Shown: positions 23,995 to 35,585, numbered from the stretch's first letter. The stretch is DNA of 64,000 nt from Punctularia strigosozonata HHB-11173 SS5 (GCF_000264995.1 NW_006767442.1:1208634-1272633); one strand, 5' to 3'. Notes: a model not told the origin generated them from the sequence alone. Numbers and translations are program-made.

Positions 23995-24771
23995 GTTTGT
24001 TCACCAGAGTTGAGGGGGGGGAATGGGGAAAGCGATCAGTGAAGAGCCTTGGAGACCGCATTTTCTTGTTTCTCCTAGCTTTCTCACGCACAGCAACTCA
24101 GAACTGCGAATACGGACAGCATCTCGTTACACGCCCTTAACAGCACATAAGCGTCGAACCTACCGGCTCGCGTTGCTGCTACGGAAAGCTGCTAAGTGCA
24201 GCAGGTTCTACTGATAGCAATCGCCGCAATTTACACGGGCCTTCTGCACGGATGCTCTACTTGTCGCTATCGCGCGCACACATACAACACATCAGCACAC
24301 TCAGGAACTTTCGGAAGTCTCTATTGAGAAAGCGTTACTGCTAGGACGCAGCGACTGCGTTTACATCAATACCGTCGTACATTCAATACGCAGCTAACAT
24401 GCCGCCGTGTCCTCAAAGTTCAGCTGAGATACTGCTATGGATGCATCGTCTGCATCGTCCGAATCCGAATACCTGGGACCAATATTGCAAACACTATGGT
24501 AGCCCCACCCGTCTAATTGAGGTTCATTGGCTTTCAGTCCGTCAATGGTTTTGTTCGTCTTGTCTGCTCCATCTTTCGCGACAGCTTCTCGTACGCTCAC
24601 CTCATCGTCCTGAACTTCACTGCCCCATCGAAACATATCAAGAATCGTCTCAGCATGGCGGGTATAAAATACGAGCATTACGGTCGTATTCAATTCATCC
24701 TCAGAGAACGACTCGACTGCTAGTCAACTACCGCACCACCACTGTCAAACCACTCAATCATTACCACTGAC
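23995..24771. other. intergenic, promoter side of APH copy 1 and the 24.8-kb orphan
   Basis: No supported gene; small open frames on both strands around 24400-24770 have no recognisable features. Confidence 0.45.
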
Positions 24772-25179
24772 ATGTCTTTTCCGTTGTCTATCGTCTCCTA
24801 CAGACGTCGCACTCCTGGAGGAACGTTTCTTCCGAACCACTGGTCGTTCCATATCGCTACCGCTTCCGGTCAATCTCGAACCGATTTCCACCAGCTTATG
24901 GGCGAGCCCGGTGACTTCTGGTACGAGGGCAAGGAGAAGCTGTATCTTTACAAGTCCTCGTCTTTTTCGGGTCAGGTCATTATAGGCAATATTCCCATGG
25001 ATCAACTCGACGCGTTCGAGCATGTTCTCGCTCAGGTTCGAATTGTTCAGGACGCCAATTCTAAATGGAACTGTCAGAGTTGGTGTATCGATGCTCTTGA
25101 GCTGCTCCGTGCCAGAGGCTGGGTCTTTCCGGGTATCAACGAAGCCTACATTCGCGACAATCTTCGTGACGAGGCCTGA
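24772..25179 (+). CDS. small fungal orphan with W-x-FHI and NCQ-x-W motifs
   Basis: Single-exon 135-residue cytosolic protein starting MSFPLSIVSYRRRTPGG. Notable blocks: HWSFHIATASGQSRTDFHQL, GDFWYEG, QVIIGNIPMDQLDAFEHVLA, and KWNCQSWCIDALELLRARGW. The His near the start and the Asn-Cys-Gln-Ser-Trp block near the end resemble small uncharacterised proteins repeatedly predicted in Agaricomycetes. The spacing of His and Cys could reflect a compact papain- or LRAT-like fold, but that is speculation. No signal peptide or membrane segment. Confidence 0.65.
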   Translation: MSFPLSIVSYRRRTPGGTFLPNHWSFHIATASGQSRTDFHQLMGEPGDFWYEGKEKLYLYKSSSFSGQVIIGNIPMDQLDAFEHVLAQVRIVQDANSKWNCQSWCIDALELLRARGWVFPGINEAYIRDNLRDEA

Positions 25180-26290
25180 AGTGGGAGATTGAGAGATGGT
25201 GGCTATTCGGCGGTGCTCATTTCGTATTCAGAGTATGATTCTTGGCATCACCATTCCGCTTGGCGATAACTACGGTTTTTGTACCTTTTCACTGATTCGT
25301 TTACATTGTACGTCCGTATGTTCGTGCCATTTGCCGTGTTCCTATGCATCAGCTCGTATGTGTACCTGTTTAGAATACTCAGGTATGGCGCGTATCGATG
25401 TATTTTGCTATGTTCCGAAGGAAGTCACATTCTCAACCTTGACACTGGCGCCGTCGATTGCTAAATTCCAACGTATGGTGTGTGTTATGATACTGTACGT
25501 TGTGCTATCGGATACGAACGCTCTTCGACCAGATTACTGAGGCCTGATCTAGCCTGCAGCTTCTCGCTAGCTCAAGTTCGAATTCTGAGCGCCCGCGATC
25601 ATCGCGATCTCATCGAGTTTGTATTCGTCTGACACGGTATTGCAGCCTCCTTATACTCGGAGTTAATACGGGAAACCGAGGCCGATTCGGGTGGCGCCAT
25701 TAGGCCAGTCTTGTTCACCGCGGTGCCGCCTTGGTGCGATGAGGCTCATGGTCCGCAGAAATTCTCAACTGCACTCGATCATTCGAGCCAGCGAGCGATT
25801 TCTGTGAGACATTTCCCGAAGACATTTCCTGTAGAAAAGGGGCCGTAGTTACAATGCGGCACCGCTCCGCACTCGGTGTCGACATCTGTCCTTCGAACGG
25901 AGATCCACTAAGCCTAGATGCCCGATCTTTGTTGTCAGATTCCAAGAAGAATATATGTTGCCCATCTAATCGGTTCCGGATAAGTCTCATGAAGCTGCGT
26001 GATAGCAGCACCGAGAGCGTATAGTATGACGCTCATTGCAGACAACTTCAGTGACCGGTGGGCCGTCAACGTCTTCAATAGGCATTGTCTTTGAGGGCAA
26101 GCGAGAGCTGGGATTCGGAGGCACAGTCAATACTAGCACCTATAGTGCAGCGACGAAGTTGGCCAAGTGTTTTCGAAAGCACGGTCCACTGACGAGTTCA
26201 GAAATTGCGTAAATGTCCGTGCTGTACAGGTGTCAAACCGTGACAACAATACAGAGATACGTAAGTACGAGGGAGCACTCAGCTTCACTG
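25180..26290. other. 1.1-kb convergent intergenic region
   Basis: Between the ends of the 24.8-kb orphan (+) and DPB4 (-). No supported gene. Confidence 0.5.
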
Positions 26291-27292
26291 TTACAATTCG
26301 GAGGCGAGTTCCTCCCTTGTCCGCGCCTCTTCCTTTTCTCGCCGCTCAATACTTAGCGCGTCCTTCCTCAACTCCTCGTCCTCCACCGCCATCGTATCGA
26401 CGATCTCCTCCGGCTCAGTTTCGCTCCCGGTCTCGTCCTCGTCTTCGTCCGCTTCGTCCGGCTCGTCCGGTGGCTCGTCGCCAGGTTCTGAAGCGTCCGC
26501 CATTTCGTCGTCTTGGTCTTCTGGCACTTCAATGTCCGCGCTCGCCGGGGCATCGTCGTCGTCGTCACCGTCTGCATCCATAGGTCCGCCTGACCGCATG
26601 TGGGTAGAGATGGAGGTCGGTTCTTCTGCGTCGGCAGCCTTGGCTTTGCCCTTGCCCTTCACAGGCGGCGCCTTGGCGGCAGTCGAGGCACCTCCCTTCT
26701 TTCCCTTCTGATTGTCTTTGTAAACTGCAGCAAACGGCGAGTCAACGCTGCACACTTATGGGGTTAAGTTAGACACACATACTTTGTAGTTCTCCCTGAA
26801 GCATCGGTACCATATCTCCGAACTCGATGAGCTCGAGCGCTCTCAGGACGTCGGAAGCGGATATGCTTTTATGTTGTTTCGAGATGGCGATGTCATGAGC
26901 GCTGCGAACGCATAGGCCTTATGCGTTAGCGCGCTGCGCGGTTCTTGAGGATAAAGGCCAGAGAAATACGCACGTCGCAGCTTTGTTCGAAATAACAGTC
27001 AGCCGCGGGCAGTAAAACGGTGTACAAATATCACCCACCGAGGTAGTTGATGAACACCGTTGATCCCTTCATAAGCGCAAGGACGGTTTCCTTCTGCAGC
27101 TTGGAATTATCCGGAATCTTTGGGAACGGATGAGCGTTCCGGAAGAAACCGACCGCGTTGGCAACAGGAACGCACAGCAGACTTGGCGATCTTCGTCACC
27201 AAAGACTTGGGCAACTCGAAGTTCTCGATACCATCCGAGGTCATATCTTGCTGAGACTGAGCAGTTACAGTCCCTGCATCTTTCCTCGGCAT
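26291..27292 (-). CDS. DPB4: DNA polymerase epsilon subunit D (Dpb4/POLE3 histone-fold)
   Basis: 251-residue histone-fold protein of the replicative polymerase epsilon holoenzyme and CHRAC-type remodellers, partner of Dpb3/POLE4. Five exons: 27292-27176, 27117-27039, 26980-26974 (only 7 nt), 26901-26783, 26724-26291 (756 nt). The fold reads NFELPKSLVTKIAKSA, then KLQKETVLALMKGSTVFINY, LAATAHDIAISKQHKSISAS and DVLRALELIEFGDMVPML, matching the H2B-like domain of Dpb4. The 7-nt exon is needed to write the invariant AAT of LAATAHD. The C-terminal 140 residues are strongly acidic (DADGDDDDD, EADEDEDETGSETEPEE), as in other fungal Dpb4 proteins. It is divergently placed to a TPR-CHAT gene. Confidence 0.93.
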
Positions 27293-27731
27293 CGTAGGCG
27301 GGGTTAGGCGGCAGGTGTTATGAGAATAGTCCACAAGCAGAACAGAGTCAGACCGCCAACACCAAAGGTGCGGGCTATGTAGTGTAACAAAACGCGGTAA
27401 TGAATGCACGTGCCGTGACGAGACGTTACCCGCGCCGTGACAGCCAGCTGCCGAGGCTAGGCCGATGCTTGATCCATCTTCTTCTGTTGGCAAATGTTAC
27501 CGCTGCTGGTTCTCTCATTCGGGTTGCGGATCGCAGTGGCCGGTCAACATTCTCAAACCCACAGTGCCGATACCGGACGTCGTCGGAAAGGGAAAGTGTG
27601 GAGACGTTCTCAATGTCTGAGCGAGCAAAGGCACTGAACGCTTCCATGCTTCTTGATTAAACCCCAGCGCCCAGCTATTCATACCGCGATGCATATATAG
27701 TGCAGGCTGCTCGTAGTCCATTGGTATCGCC
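27293..27731. promoter_or_regulatory. divergent promoter, DPB4 / TPR-CHAT 1
   Basis: 439 bases between two start codons. A TATA-like TATATA at 27694-27699 faces the CHAT gene, about 35 bases before its ATG. Confidence 0.5.
27694..27699 (+). promoter_or_regulatory. TATA-like box of TPR-CHAT 1
   Basis: TATATA lies 33-38 bases upstream of the ATG at 27732. Confidence 0.4.
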
Positions 27732-30700
27732 ATGTCCTACACATCCAATGAACTTCCCTCTGACAATGGTCTGCTCACCTTCTCTTCTTTTCTTGCAGTC
27801 AACTCATTGCATCAATCTAATCACACAGATGTCTCTTGTGTTGCAGCTCGGTTAGGGAATCAACTTTTTGCTGGAGATACCTCCGACGTCCGACGCATCT
27901 GTGAGTGTGCGAAAGGTAAGCTAAGGGTCACTCCCCACGGCACGCTCACAGGCGACTATGACACAAACAGTCCTTAATCTTGTCCCTGTCGGGCGCTACG
28001 CGCAGGCCCTTTTGCTGCATGAGCAGTTTCGCCAGCAAGGTGACCTTGACGCGGCGAAGAAATGCATCGAGATCTATGAGGAGCTCTTAGAGGGACACGC
28101 AGCCGAACTCGCCTCTTCTCTGGATCAGAATCAAAACGGCGACTTAGCGGGGGGTCGCATCTCCCGCTGCCAGCAGTATCACACTCTCATCGAGCTAGCT
28201 TCGGTTTACGAAGATCGTTTCTTGTATATGGAGGACAACGACGACCTCGACGCCGCTCTGGATCATGGTCAAAGGGCACTTGCACTCTGCCGCGCAGAGG
28301 ATGTCGTCTGCCCTACCGTATTGGTGATATTGTCGGGAGCCCTACAGCAACATGCTTGGTATTTCTCGAGCTCCGAAGAGCAATGCGCGGCTGTCGAGAT
28401 GTGCGGAGAAGCGATTTCACTGTGCGAGTTGGGCCATCCGCTCATAGCCATTGCTCGTGCTATACTCGCAGCCGTCAGCTATAGGCGTTCTCTGCGAAAC
28501 CAGTCACAATTGTACCCAAACGAGGCTGTCGATCTGCAGAGATTAGCTATAGAAGAACTTCCCCGATCCCGAAACCACGACAAACATCGATATCTACGTG
28601 ATCTCGGCTGTTACTTGTTCAGCCAATGGCAGATTCAAGCTCGTGGTGATAAAGGCCTCCTCGATGCATCGATATCTACACTGGAAGAAGCTGTACGAAT
28701 GTGCCCCGACAACCATATCGACAAAGCAGCGGCTGTACGACACATGCTCGTCGCGCTACATCGAAATTGCGAACTCTCCGGCTCTCTTGAAGACCTGAAT
28801 TCCGCGATCAAGTTCGGAATGGGTGCTCTCCCAATTGGCCGCCCGGGTGGCCAGCCGCATCCCGGAACCTTGAACGCGGTGGCGACCTTATTTGGTACCC
28901 GCTACATACGCACGCTCATGGACGAACGCGATATCGATCAGTCCATCGAGTTCCGCCGAGAAATCCTGAAGTACACGCGTGAGCGCAGTCACGTCAGGCA
29001 CTGGACCAGTGCGGCGAATCTAGCTATAGATTTGCGATTACGCTATGCTTCGACTGGCGAGCTGGGCGATCTCGAAGAAGCGATTGAACTGTGCCATGAG
29101 GCCATGGCGGCTAATCCAGATCCTTCGGCCCAATCTTCGTCCTCGGAGGCGTTATCGCATGCATTGATGTTCCGCTTCGCCGAAACGAGGGATATCGCTG
29201 ATCTGAATGATGCACTGAAATGGAATCGCCGAGCTCTGTCTTTGCGGGAGCCGTCACACTTGTTTTACAACGAGTATGCCATTACAAGAATAAACCAACT
29301 CTGCATACGGTTTGAGACAACCGGAGAACAGGAGGATTTAGAGGAGGCGATCTTGCTGGGGGAAAGCATTCTCCAAGCCACTTGGGGGGACCGTGCTGAG
29401 ATAATCGATGTCATTCGTCAGCTCTCAAAAGCTTTGTTGTTCCGATGCCGGTACCGACGCGATATCACTGATGCGGAACGTGCCCTCCAAATCCTGGAAT
29501 CGGTCTCAACAAGAATATTGCAGCGCAGGGACTGGCCTCATAGCCTGCGCATGCTTGCTAGAGGGCATTTAACGGTGTTTCGCTTAACTAGCGACCCACA
29601 AAGCGCCAATCGATCGTTGGATATCATAGTCAAGCTTCTCAAAGATGTGCCCCCTGGTGATCACGACCAACAAGAATGTCTCATTGATGCTGCAGAGCTG
29701 TATATGGAGCGCAACACCCCCTTCCGTGACCCATCGCTCGCCCTCCAGTACTTGAAGCGTGTCTTGAGCGATGATTCACGAGACGTCCGCTCCCGAATAC
29801 AAGGTGTTACACGCATTCTAGACGTCATCCAAGCTGAACACCGAGATGCCTTCACCGTTGACGATGCAGCATCGTCCTGCTTGTTGGAGATATACATGCA
29901 CATCGTCAGTCTCCTCCCGCGAGCAGCGTTCTTTAGCCTCCACCTTCTATCTCGACTGCAATCGTTGAGAATGGGGCAACACATCGCGGCTGTAGGCGCA
30001 GCTCATGCGCTGAAGCAATCGCTCCCGCACCAAGCTCTGGAGATCCTGGAGCAGGGTCGCGCCATCTTCTGGACTCATTCTCTCCGGCTTCGGTCCTCCT
30101 TCGACATCGTCCCCGAAGGTATCCGTGACCGTCTCAAATCCCTCGCCAGACAACTAGAGCGGGTGACAGATACCTCTGATACAACCCGGAACGATCGGGC
30201 CACCGACGCAGAAATCGCTCGTAGGAGGAAACAGAGCGAGGAATTCAACTCGATCTTGGAGGAAGTGCGCGCATTACCTGGTTTGGAACGTTTCATGCTC
30301 CCAGAGACATACCCAACGTTGATGAAAGTCGCGGACCGAGGTCCGGTCGTGGTGCTCGTTTCCAGCGCACTGGCCTGTTATGCTCTCGTCCTGAAGCCCT
30401 CTGGCGACATCGCCAGCATCCCTCTTCAGCAGCTGGATGATGCATGGTTGGTGCAGTCAGGCACAGCGTGGCGAGCAGCTGCTATGGAAGCCAGGTCTCT
30501 TTTGAGGGATCGCTTGAAAGTATCCAAAGTCAGCACCTCGCGACGGGCCAAAACCACGGTTGACGATATATTGCGCCGTCTGTGGCTGACTGTGGTCCAG
30601 CCCGTGATCGCAGAATTGGGACTACAGGTGCGGCTGGCAGTACAATGACTTCAGGTCTGATTTGAAGACTCACTTCGTCGCCTAGGTGTCCGCAGGTCGG

Positions 30701-31635
30701 AGTCGCCCCCGCGTCTGGTGGTGCCCGACCGGTCACTTCGCCCATCTTCCCATACACGCTGCCGGCGCTGACGGGACATGCTGCTCAGACTACCTCGTCT
30801 CCTCGTACACACCAACTCTCGGTGTTCTCCTTGCATCCAGGGCCGCGTACACCCCGGTCAAGAAGAGTGACGTCCGAGCTCTCATCGCCGCAGTTCCTCG
30901 CTCGCGCATGTCGCAGTGGGATGATCTACGATCAACGAGCGAAGAAGTCGACGCAGTCCGCAGGATGTTGCCAGAAGGGGCGGAAATTGCATTAGCAGAC
31001 TGTCGGCCGGAAGACGAGAGCGTGACTGCCAGTGGCCGTCCATTTGCGGGGATAACGGCTCAGGCGCTGCTCCAGGAACTACCCCAAGCGTCCTTGTTGC
31101 ACCTCGCCTGTCACGGATACCAAGATCCGGAGAACCCCCTTAAGAGCGGATTCGTCATGAAAGACAAGCTGTTGACGATAGAGTCGCTCATGCCTGTGCC
31201 GCTGCCCCATGCGTTCATGGCATTCTTGAGTGCCTGTGAGACTGCGAAAGGGGACACGGTACGTTTAATGAGTCCGGGGCGCCGCAGTGCTTGTTGATTA
31301 CTTACTAAGTATCGCGTAGAACCAACCCGATCAGGCGGTCCATCTGGCGGCTGCCCTGCTCTTCGCCGGGTTCAAGAGCGTGATAGCTACGCTCTGGTCA
31401 GCGCCGTGGCATGTATTGCAGGCGATCGCGCTAACCGTTACCGTCGTCCAGGTCGATGGAGGACGCCGACGGACCTATGGTCGCTGCGGCAGTCTACGAG
31501 GACATTTTCAGCGGCGATTCGGAATACATCGACCCGGACGTGATCCCATACGCGCTGGACGCAGCAGTGCGACGTCTTCGAGCCGACCATCCTGAACCGA
31601 GTCGATGGGCGCCGTATATACACCTAGGAATCTGA
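27732..31635 (+). CDS. TPR-CHAT protein 1 (caspase-like CHAT protease with TPR array)
   Basis: 1,204-residue protein: a tetratricopeptide-like helical array (about residues 40-720) followed by a C-terminal CHAT domain, a clan CD cysteine peptidase related to caspases and separase. Exons 27732-27768, 27829-27915, 27971-30627, 30686-31258, 31320-31396, 31452-31635 (3,615 nt, all phases consistent). TPR-like units recur, for example DLDAALDHGQRALALC, DLEEAIELCHEAM, DLNDALKWNRRALSL. CHAT landmarks: RPRVWWCPTGHFAHLPIHAA, SSYTPTLGVLL, catalytic His in SLLHLACHGYQDPENPLKSG, catalytic Cys in AFLSACETAKGD, then AGFKSVIATLW and RWAPYIHLG at the very C-terminus. Both dyad residues are intact. CHAT proteases in bacteria cut partner proteins on activation; targets of fungal members are unknown. 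Confidence 0.9.
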
Positions 31636-31719
31636 GAACGCGCCCTCGCAACGAAATTCAAAAGCAATCGATATTCCATAAGGACGCCTAACACTTTACA
31701 TACATACAATTTATGACTT

Positions 31720-33586
31720 TCACGAGCGCTTGAGCACGAACAAACCACGCTCGATCGAGTTGACCAAGATGTAGCCGCTCTCGAAGTACGGGTACACCGA
31801 CCATGAGCCAGTGAACTCGGCGATGCCTCCGACGTCGTCGTCCTCGGGGTGAACTGTCGCGACACAAAAAACAGGTCAGCACATGTCACGGTGGGACCGA
31901 CCGGGGGGGGGGGGCGATTCACCGTCGAAGAAGGCGACCTCTTTGAAGCCCGCGCCGGTGGGGTCCGCGGCGACGCTGCTGACGTCGATGACGCGGAGGC
32001 CGCTGCCGTAGTTGCTCTCGTACGCGAGCCCGTCGACGACGTAGAGGTTGTGGTCGATCGCCTTCTGGGGCGATTTGTAGTGTCCGGTGAGGATCGGCGC
32101 GCTGAGGTTCTGGATGTCCCAGATGTAGGTCACCGTGCGCTGGTCGGCCGCCCATCCTACGAAACCGTTCGCCGTGATCAGCACGAGGCCCACATATACA
32201 CAGAGATACTTTTCGCGAGAGACCCGGGGGGGGGGGGGTTCGGCTCACCGGTGCTGTTCAGCTCGTCGAGCTCGTCGTCGAGCAGGACGTAGCGCTGGTC
32301 GAGCTCGTCGACGACCCAGCCCTGGTGCGAGTAGCTGACGCCGTAGTAGCCCGTGCGGGAGATGATGGCCGGCTCGGCGGGGTCGGTGATGTCGTAGATC
32401 GTGAACGAGTCCTCGTTGTACGCGTAGCAGATGTCCGAGCCGTTGTACTTGGTGTCGGGCCCGATGTACGTCAGGCACTGTGCGCTGAGAGGAGGGGGGC
32501 GATAACCCGTCATTCGTCGGACGAGGAGGCGGGTCGGAAAACAGAACGTACTCGTGCGTGTACCCGTCCTCCCATGCGCAGCCGGCGCTCTTGGGGTTGG
32601 CGGGGTCGGTGACGTCGACGAAGATCAAGCCAGCGCGGCATGCACTAGAAAGAAGGAAAGGATGAGCATAGGAGCCGCGGTGGGAACGAGCTGAACTGCG
32701 CTCACTCGTCGCGGGGAACGGAGCCGACAGCGGCGATCAGGTTCTTGCCGGCATGCGAGACGATGTTGTGCGAGCGGCCGATGGGGAGGTCGTGCCACGC
32801 CGTCAGGTCGGTGTCAATGCTGAACGTCTTGGGCTCGAGCGCGAGCGACTTGTCGAGCAGCTAAGTGATAATTGCGCGCGGGGTCAGCCATGTCCACCAA
32901 GCTTCGGAGAGCCACCATCGGCGCTCGCTCACCTTCTTGAGGTCGAAGACCTGGATACCGTGCCCCTCGGCCTCGCTGCCGATGTAGGCGTAGTCGCCGA
33001 TGACCTTGATGTCGCGCCAGATGCTGCCCACGCTCTGGGTCGGGAGGCGGCCGAGGTAGAGGACCTTGCCCGCGCCGACGATCTCCACGAACGCCGTGCC
33101 CTCGTACTGCCCCACCAGCCCAAACTCGCGCTTCTCCCCCTTCTTCTCCGCGTCCTCGTACGTCCACCCCCAGATATCGCTCCCGAACCGGGCCTCGCTG
33201 CCCAAGGCCTCGTGCGAGAGGAAGGTGTACAGATCGAGGTCGCGGCACGCGAACGTGTTGTTCTCCTCCGTGCCCGCGAAGCCGTTCACGCACGGCGTGA
33301 ACTCGGTGATGGGCTCGTGCGTGATCGGCTCGTCGAAGATGCCCATCGCCGACATCCGGTTCATCGACTCGGTGAAGAGCGACATGAGCGAGTGGTGGAC
33401 CGCGCCCGACTCGTACGCGGCGCTGAGCTCCTCGAGCGGGAACGCGAACGGCGACGTCCGCGCCGGGTCGTGCGCGAACACGAACTCGTCCCCGCGGTTG
33501 TACTCGAGGTGGGGGAGGGCGGAGGCGCCAAGGGCGGCGGCGAGCGCGCCAAGGGCGGCGAGCAGGGACGTCCGGGACGGGGCCAT
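31720..33586 (-). CDS. secreted LVIVD-repeat (beta-propeller-like) protein
   Basis: 501-residue predicted extracellular protein. Exons 33586-32933, 32860-32706, 32644-32552, 32484-32249, 32156-31923, 31853-31720 (1,506 nt). A signal peptide (LLAALGALAAALGASALP) is followed by an N-terminal region with FTPCVNGFAG and FACRDLDLYTFLSHEALGS, and then LVIVD-type blades: YAYIGSEAEGHGIQVFDLKK, LIFVDVTDPANPKSAGCAWE, YNEDSFTIYDITDPAEPAII, YIWDIQNLSAPILTGHYKSP, GSGLRVIDVSSVAADP, and the last GYILVNSIERGLFVLKRS. Similar fungal and bacterial proteins are annotated as LVIVD or choice-of-anchor B proteins; their ligand is unknown. Introns 4 and 5 carry runs of 12-13 C residues just inside the donor. Confidence 0.88.
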
Positions 33587-34098
33587 GGCTTAGCTCCTGG
33601 ACGTTATCGTGGGTCTCAGGCTGGTCGACGGCGAGGCATATAAAGCGGCTCCTGCGGACTCGCCTGCGCCTTGCTGCGATCACAGGCGTTGCACATGGGA
33701 GGAGCCCGAGTTTAGACCGCGCGTGCGATAAGACCTCCTCGTACGGAGAGCCGACGGCGACGGTGGCTGGACGATAAACGCGGCCGATGGCGAAAGTCAA
33801 AATCAAAATGACGATCGAGTTACATGTTCCTGATCAGATTATGTAGCAGATTATTCATTCCGCGGGTCCCAACAACAACAGTACCTATCCCTATCCAAAT
33901 CATGTACGGGCTCGAGTACAGCAAGGGGTATTGTAAGAAGACGAGTTCTAATGAAGGTCGAGGTCACGTCTCCTCGCCATGGTATCGTGCGCACGGTGCG
34001 AATAAAAATACAAACAACAAGATCAAGTACCTGAACAGTCCCCGATTTGCGATGGAGAACGAGGCAAAAACGGTCAGGGGCACGTACTACCTACCCCA
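33587..34098. other. intergenic
   Basis: Promoter of the LVIVD gene and 3' flank of the rhodanese-fusion gene; nothing else supported. Confidence 0.5.
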
Positions 34099-35585
34099 TC
34101 AGTCGTCGAACATGAGCTCGGTCGGCAGCCCGGCCTCCTTCCACGCCTTGAACCCGCCGATGACGTCCGTCGCGTTCAGTAGCCCGAGGTCCTGCAACGA
34201 CGCCGCCGCGAGCGAGCTCGTGTACCCCTCCTGGCAGAACACGATCACCCGGAGGTCGTACCGGTCCGCGATCGACAGCCGCGCGTCGCACCGGGGGTCG
34301 AACCGCCACTCGAGCACGTTGCGCTCGATGATGAGCGAACCGTGGATCCCGCCGTCGTTGACGCGCTGGGACTCGGGCCGTATGTCCACCAGTATGACCT
34401 ATCGTGAACGAAGACAAAAGTGGTCAGCTCGTGGCGCGATAGCAAGAGGGAGGGAGTGGAGGGGGCGGTTACGGACGGGTATAGCTCCACTCGTATCTTG
34501 CAGCTCTTTATAGGCCTGTCGCGGGCTCAGGCGCTGCAGCCTCGCGCGGGCGTCAGATAATATTCGATCTATCCCTTTCGACCCAGGCGGCGGTTTGCGA
34601 GGGTCTACGAGGTTCTGCGCCGCCTTGCGGACCACGTCTCTCAGCGCCTGCAGAAATGGAAACAGAAACGATAATGAGGTCAGATTTAAAAAAAACGGCC
34701 CAACCCAGCCCTCTCGCGACGGGCACTCACCGCCTCGTCGTACGACGTCGAGCCGATATCGTGCACGAGCCCGACCCACTTCGTGCCCTCGTTGTGGACC
34801 TCCTCCACCCTCGACAAAAACTTGGAGCACGCGAGCATCACCGCGCGCTGCACCCGGTCCTGCGACGATCCGCAGATCACGAGCGACGAGAGGTCGCTGC
34901 CCGCCCTCGTCCCCGGCGACGGCGTCGTCGCGATCGCGAACAGGTGCTCCTGCAGCAGCAGCACGCGCTTCACCGCGCCCGCGACGCCGCGCAGGAACGC
35001 CTCGTCCCCGCTCTTGCTCAGCGTGAGCACGACGCCGACCTTCGTCCCGTCCACGACCTCCGCCTTGCGTATCGCGCGGAGCGCGATGTCCTGCGCCACC
35101 CGCTCCCGCACGTCGTCCATCGTCAGCTTCGGCGGCCCCGCGACCTCCTGCTTCGCCTGCCCGGGCGCCGCCGGTTTATTCTCCCTGACGGGCGTGGAGC
35201 TCGGCGTGGTCGGCGCCGTCGAGTCGTCGCGGGCTTTGCCCGCCAGGCCGAGCGTGCCCGTCCACGCCACGATATCGCCGTAGTCGGTCGTCGTGTGCGA
35301 CTGCGACGTGCTGCGCGTGCGCTGCGATCCGGGCGAGCGCGTCGAGGGCGACCGTTGGGGGATGACGGGCGAGCCCGAGCCGGAGGAGGAGTAGGGGCCG
35401 TAGTAGGGGCCCCGGCCGGGGTCGCGCGACGAGCGCCGGGGCGTTGGGGACGTAGGGGACGCGGGCCCGCCTTTGAGGCCGGGCGAGGGAGGGGGGATGT
35501 TGGGGAGCGGGCCGGGGTAGGTGCGCAGTGAGGACGAGGTCGCGGTGGACCCCTTGGACGAGCGGTCGTTTGATGGTCGAGACAT
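34099..35585 (-). CDS. rhodanese-domain protein with unrecognised N-terminal domain
   Basis: 441-residue protein; exons 35585-34731, 34647-34477, 34398-34099 (1,326 nt). The first 130 residues are Ser/Pro-rich and disordered. A conserved-looking domain of about 165 residues follows (DVRERVAQDIALRAIRKAEV, FLRGVAGAVKRVLLLQEHLF, SLVICGSSQDRVQRAVMLAC, WVGLVHDIGSTSYDEAALRD), which I do not recognise. The C-terminus is a rhodanese domain: ILVDIRPESQR, HGSLIIERNVLEWRFDP, the active-site loop VIVFCQEGYTSSLAAASLQD with catalytic Cys and Gly, and ATDVIGGFKAWKEAGLP. The middle exon (34647-34477) encodes both the end of the first domain and the start of the second, so this is one gene, not two. The second intron has a GTCCGT donor. 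Confidence 0.8.

Noticed and set aside
32753-33643. Open frame of 296 codons on the plus strand over the LVIVD gene
   Set aside because: Antisense to exons with clear LVIVD repeats and a signal peptide; its composition (Arg/Val/Leu/Ala) is typical of a shadow frame.
34656-35531. Open frame of 291 codons on the plus strand
   Set aside because: Antisense to the first exon of the rhodanese-fusion gene; Arg-rich with no motif.
31720-35585. Idea that the LVIVD and rhodanese genes form an operon-like unit
   Set aside because: They are separated by 512 bases with separate starts; the tight same-strand packing is normal for this genome.
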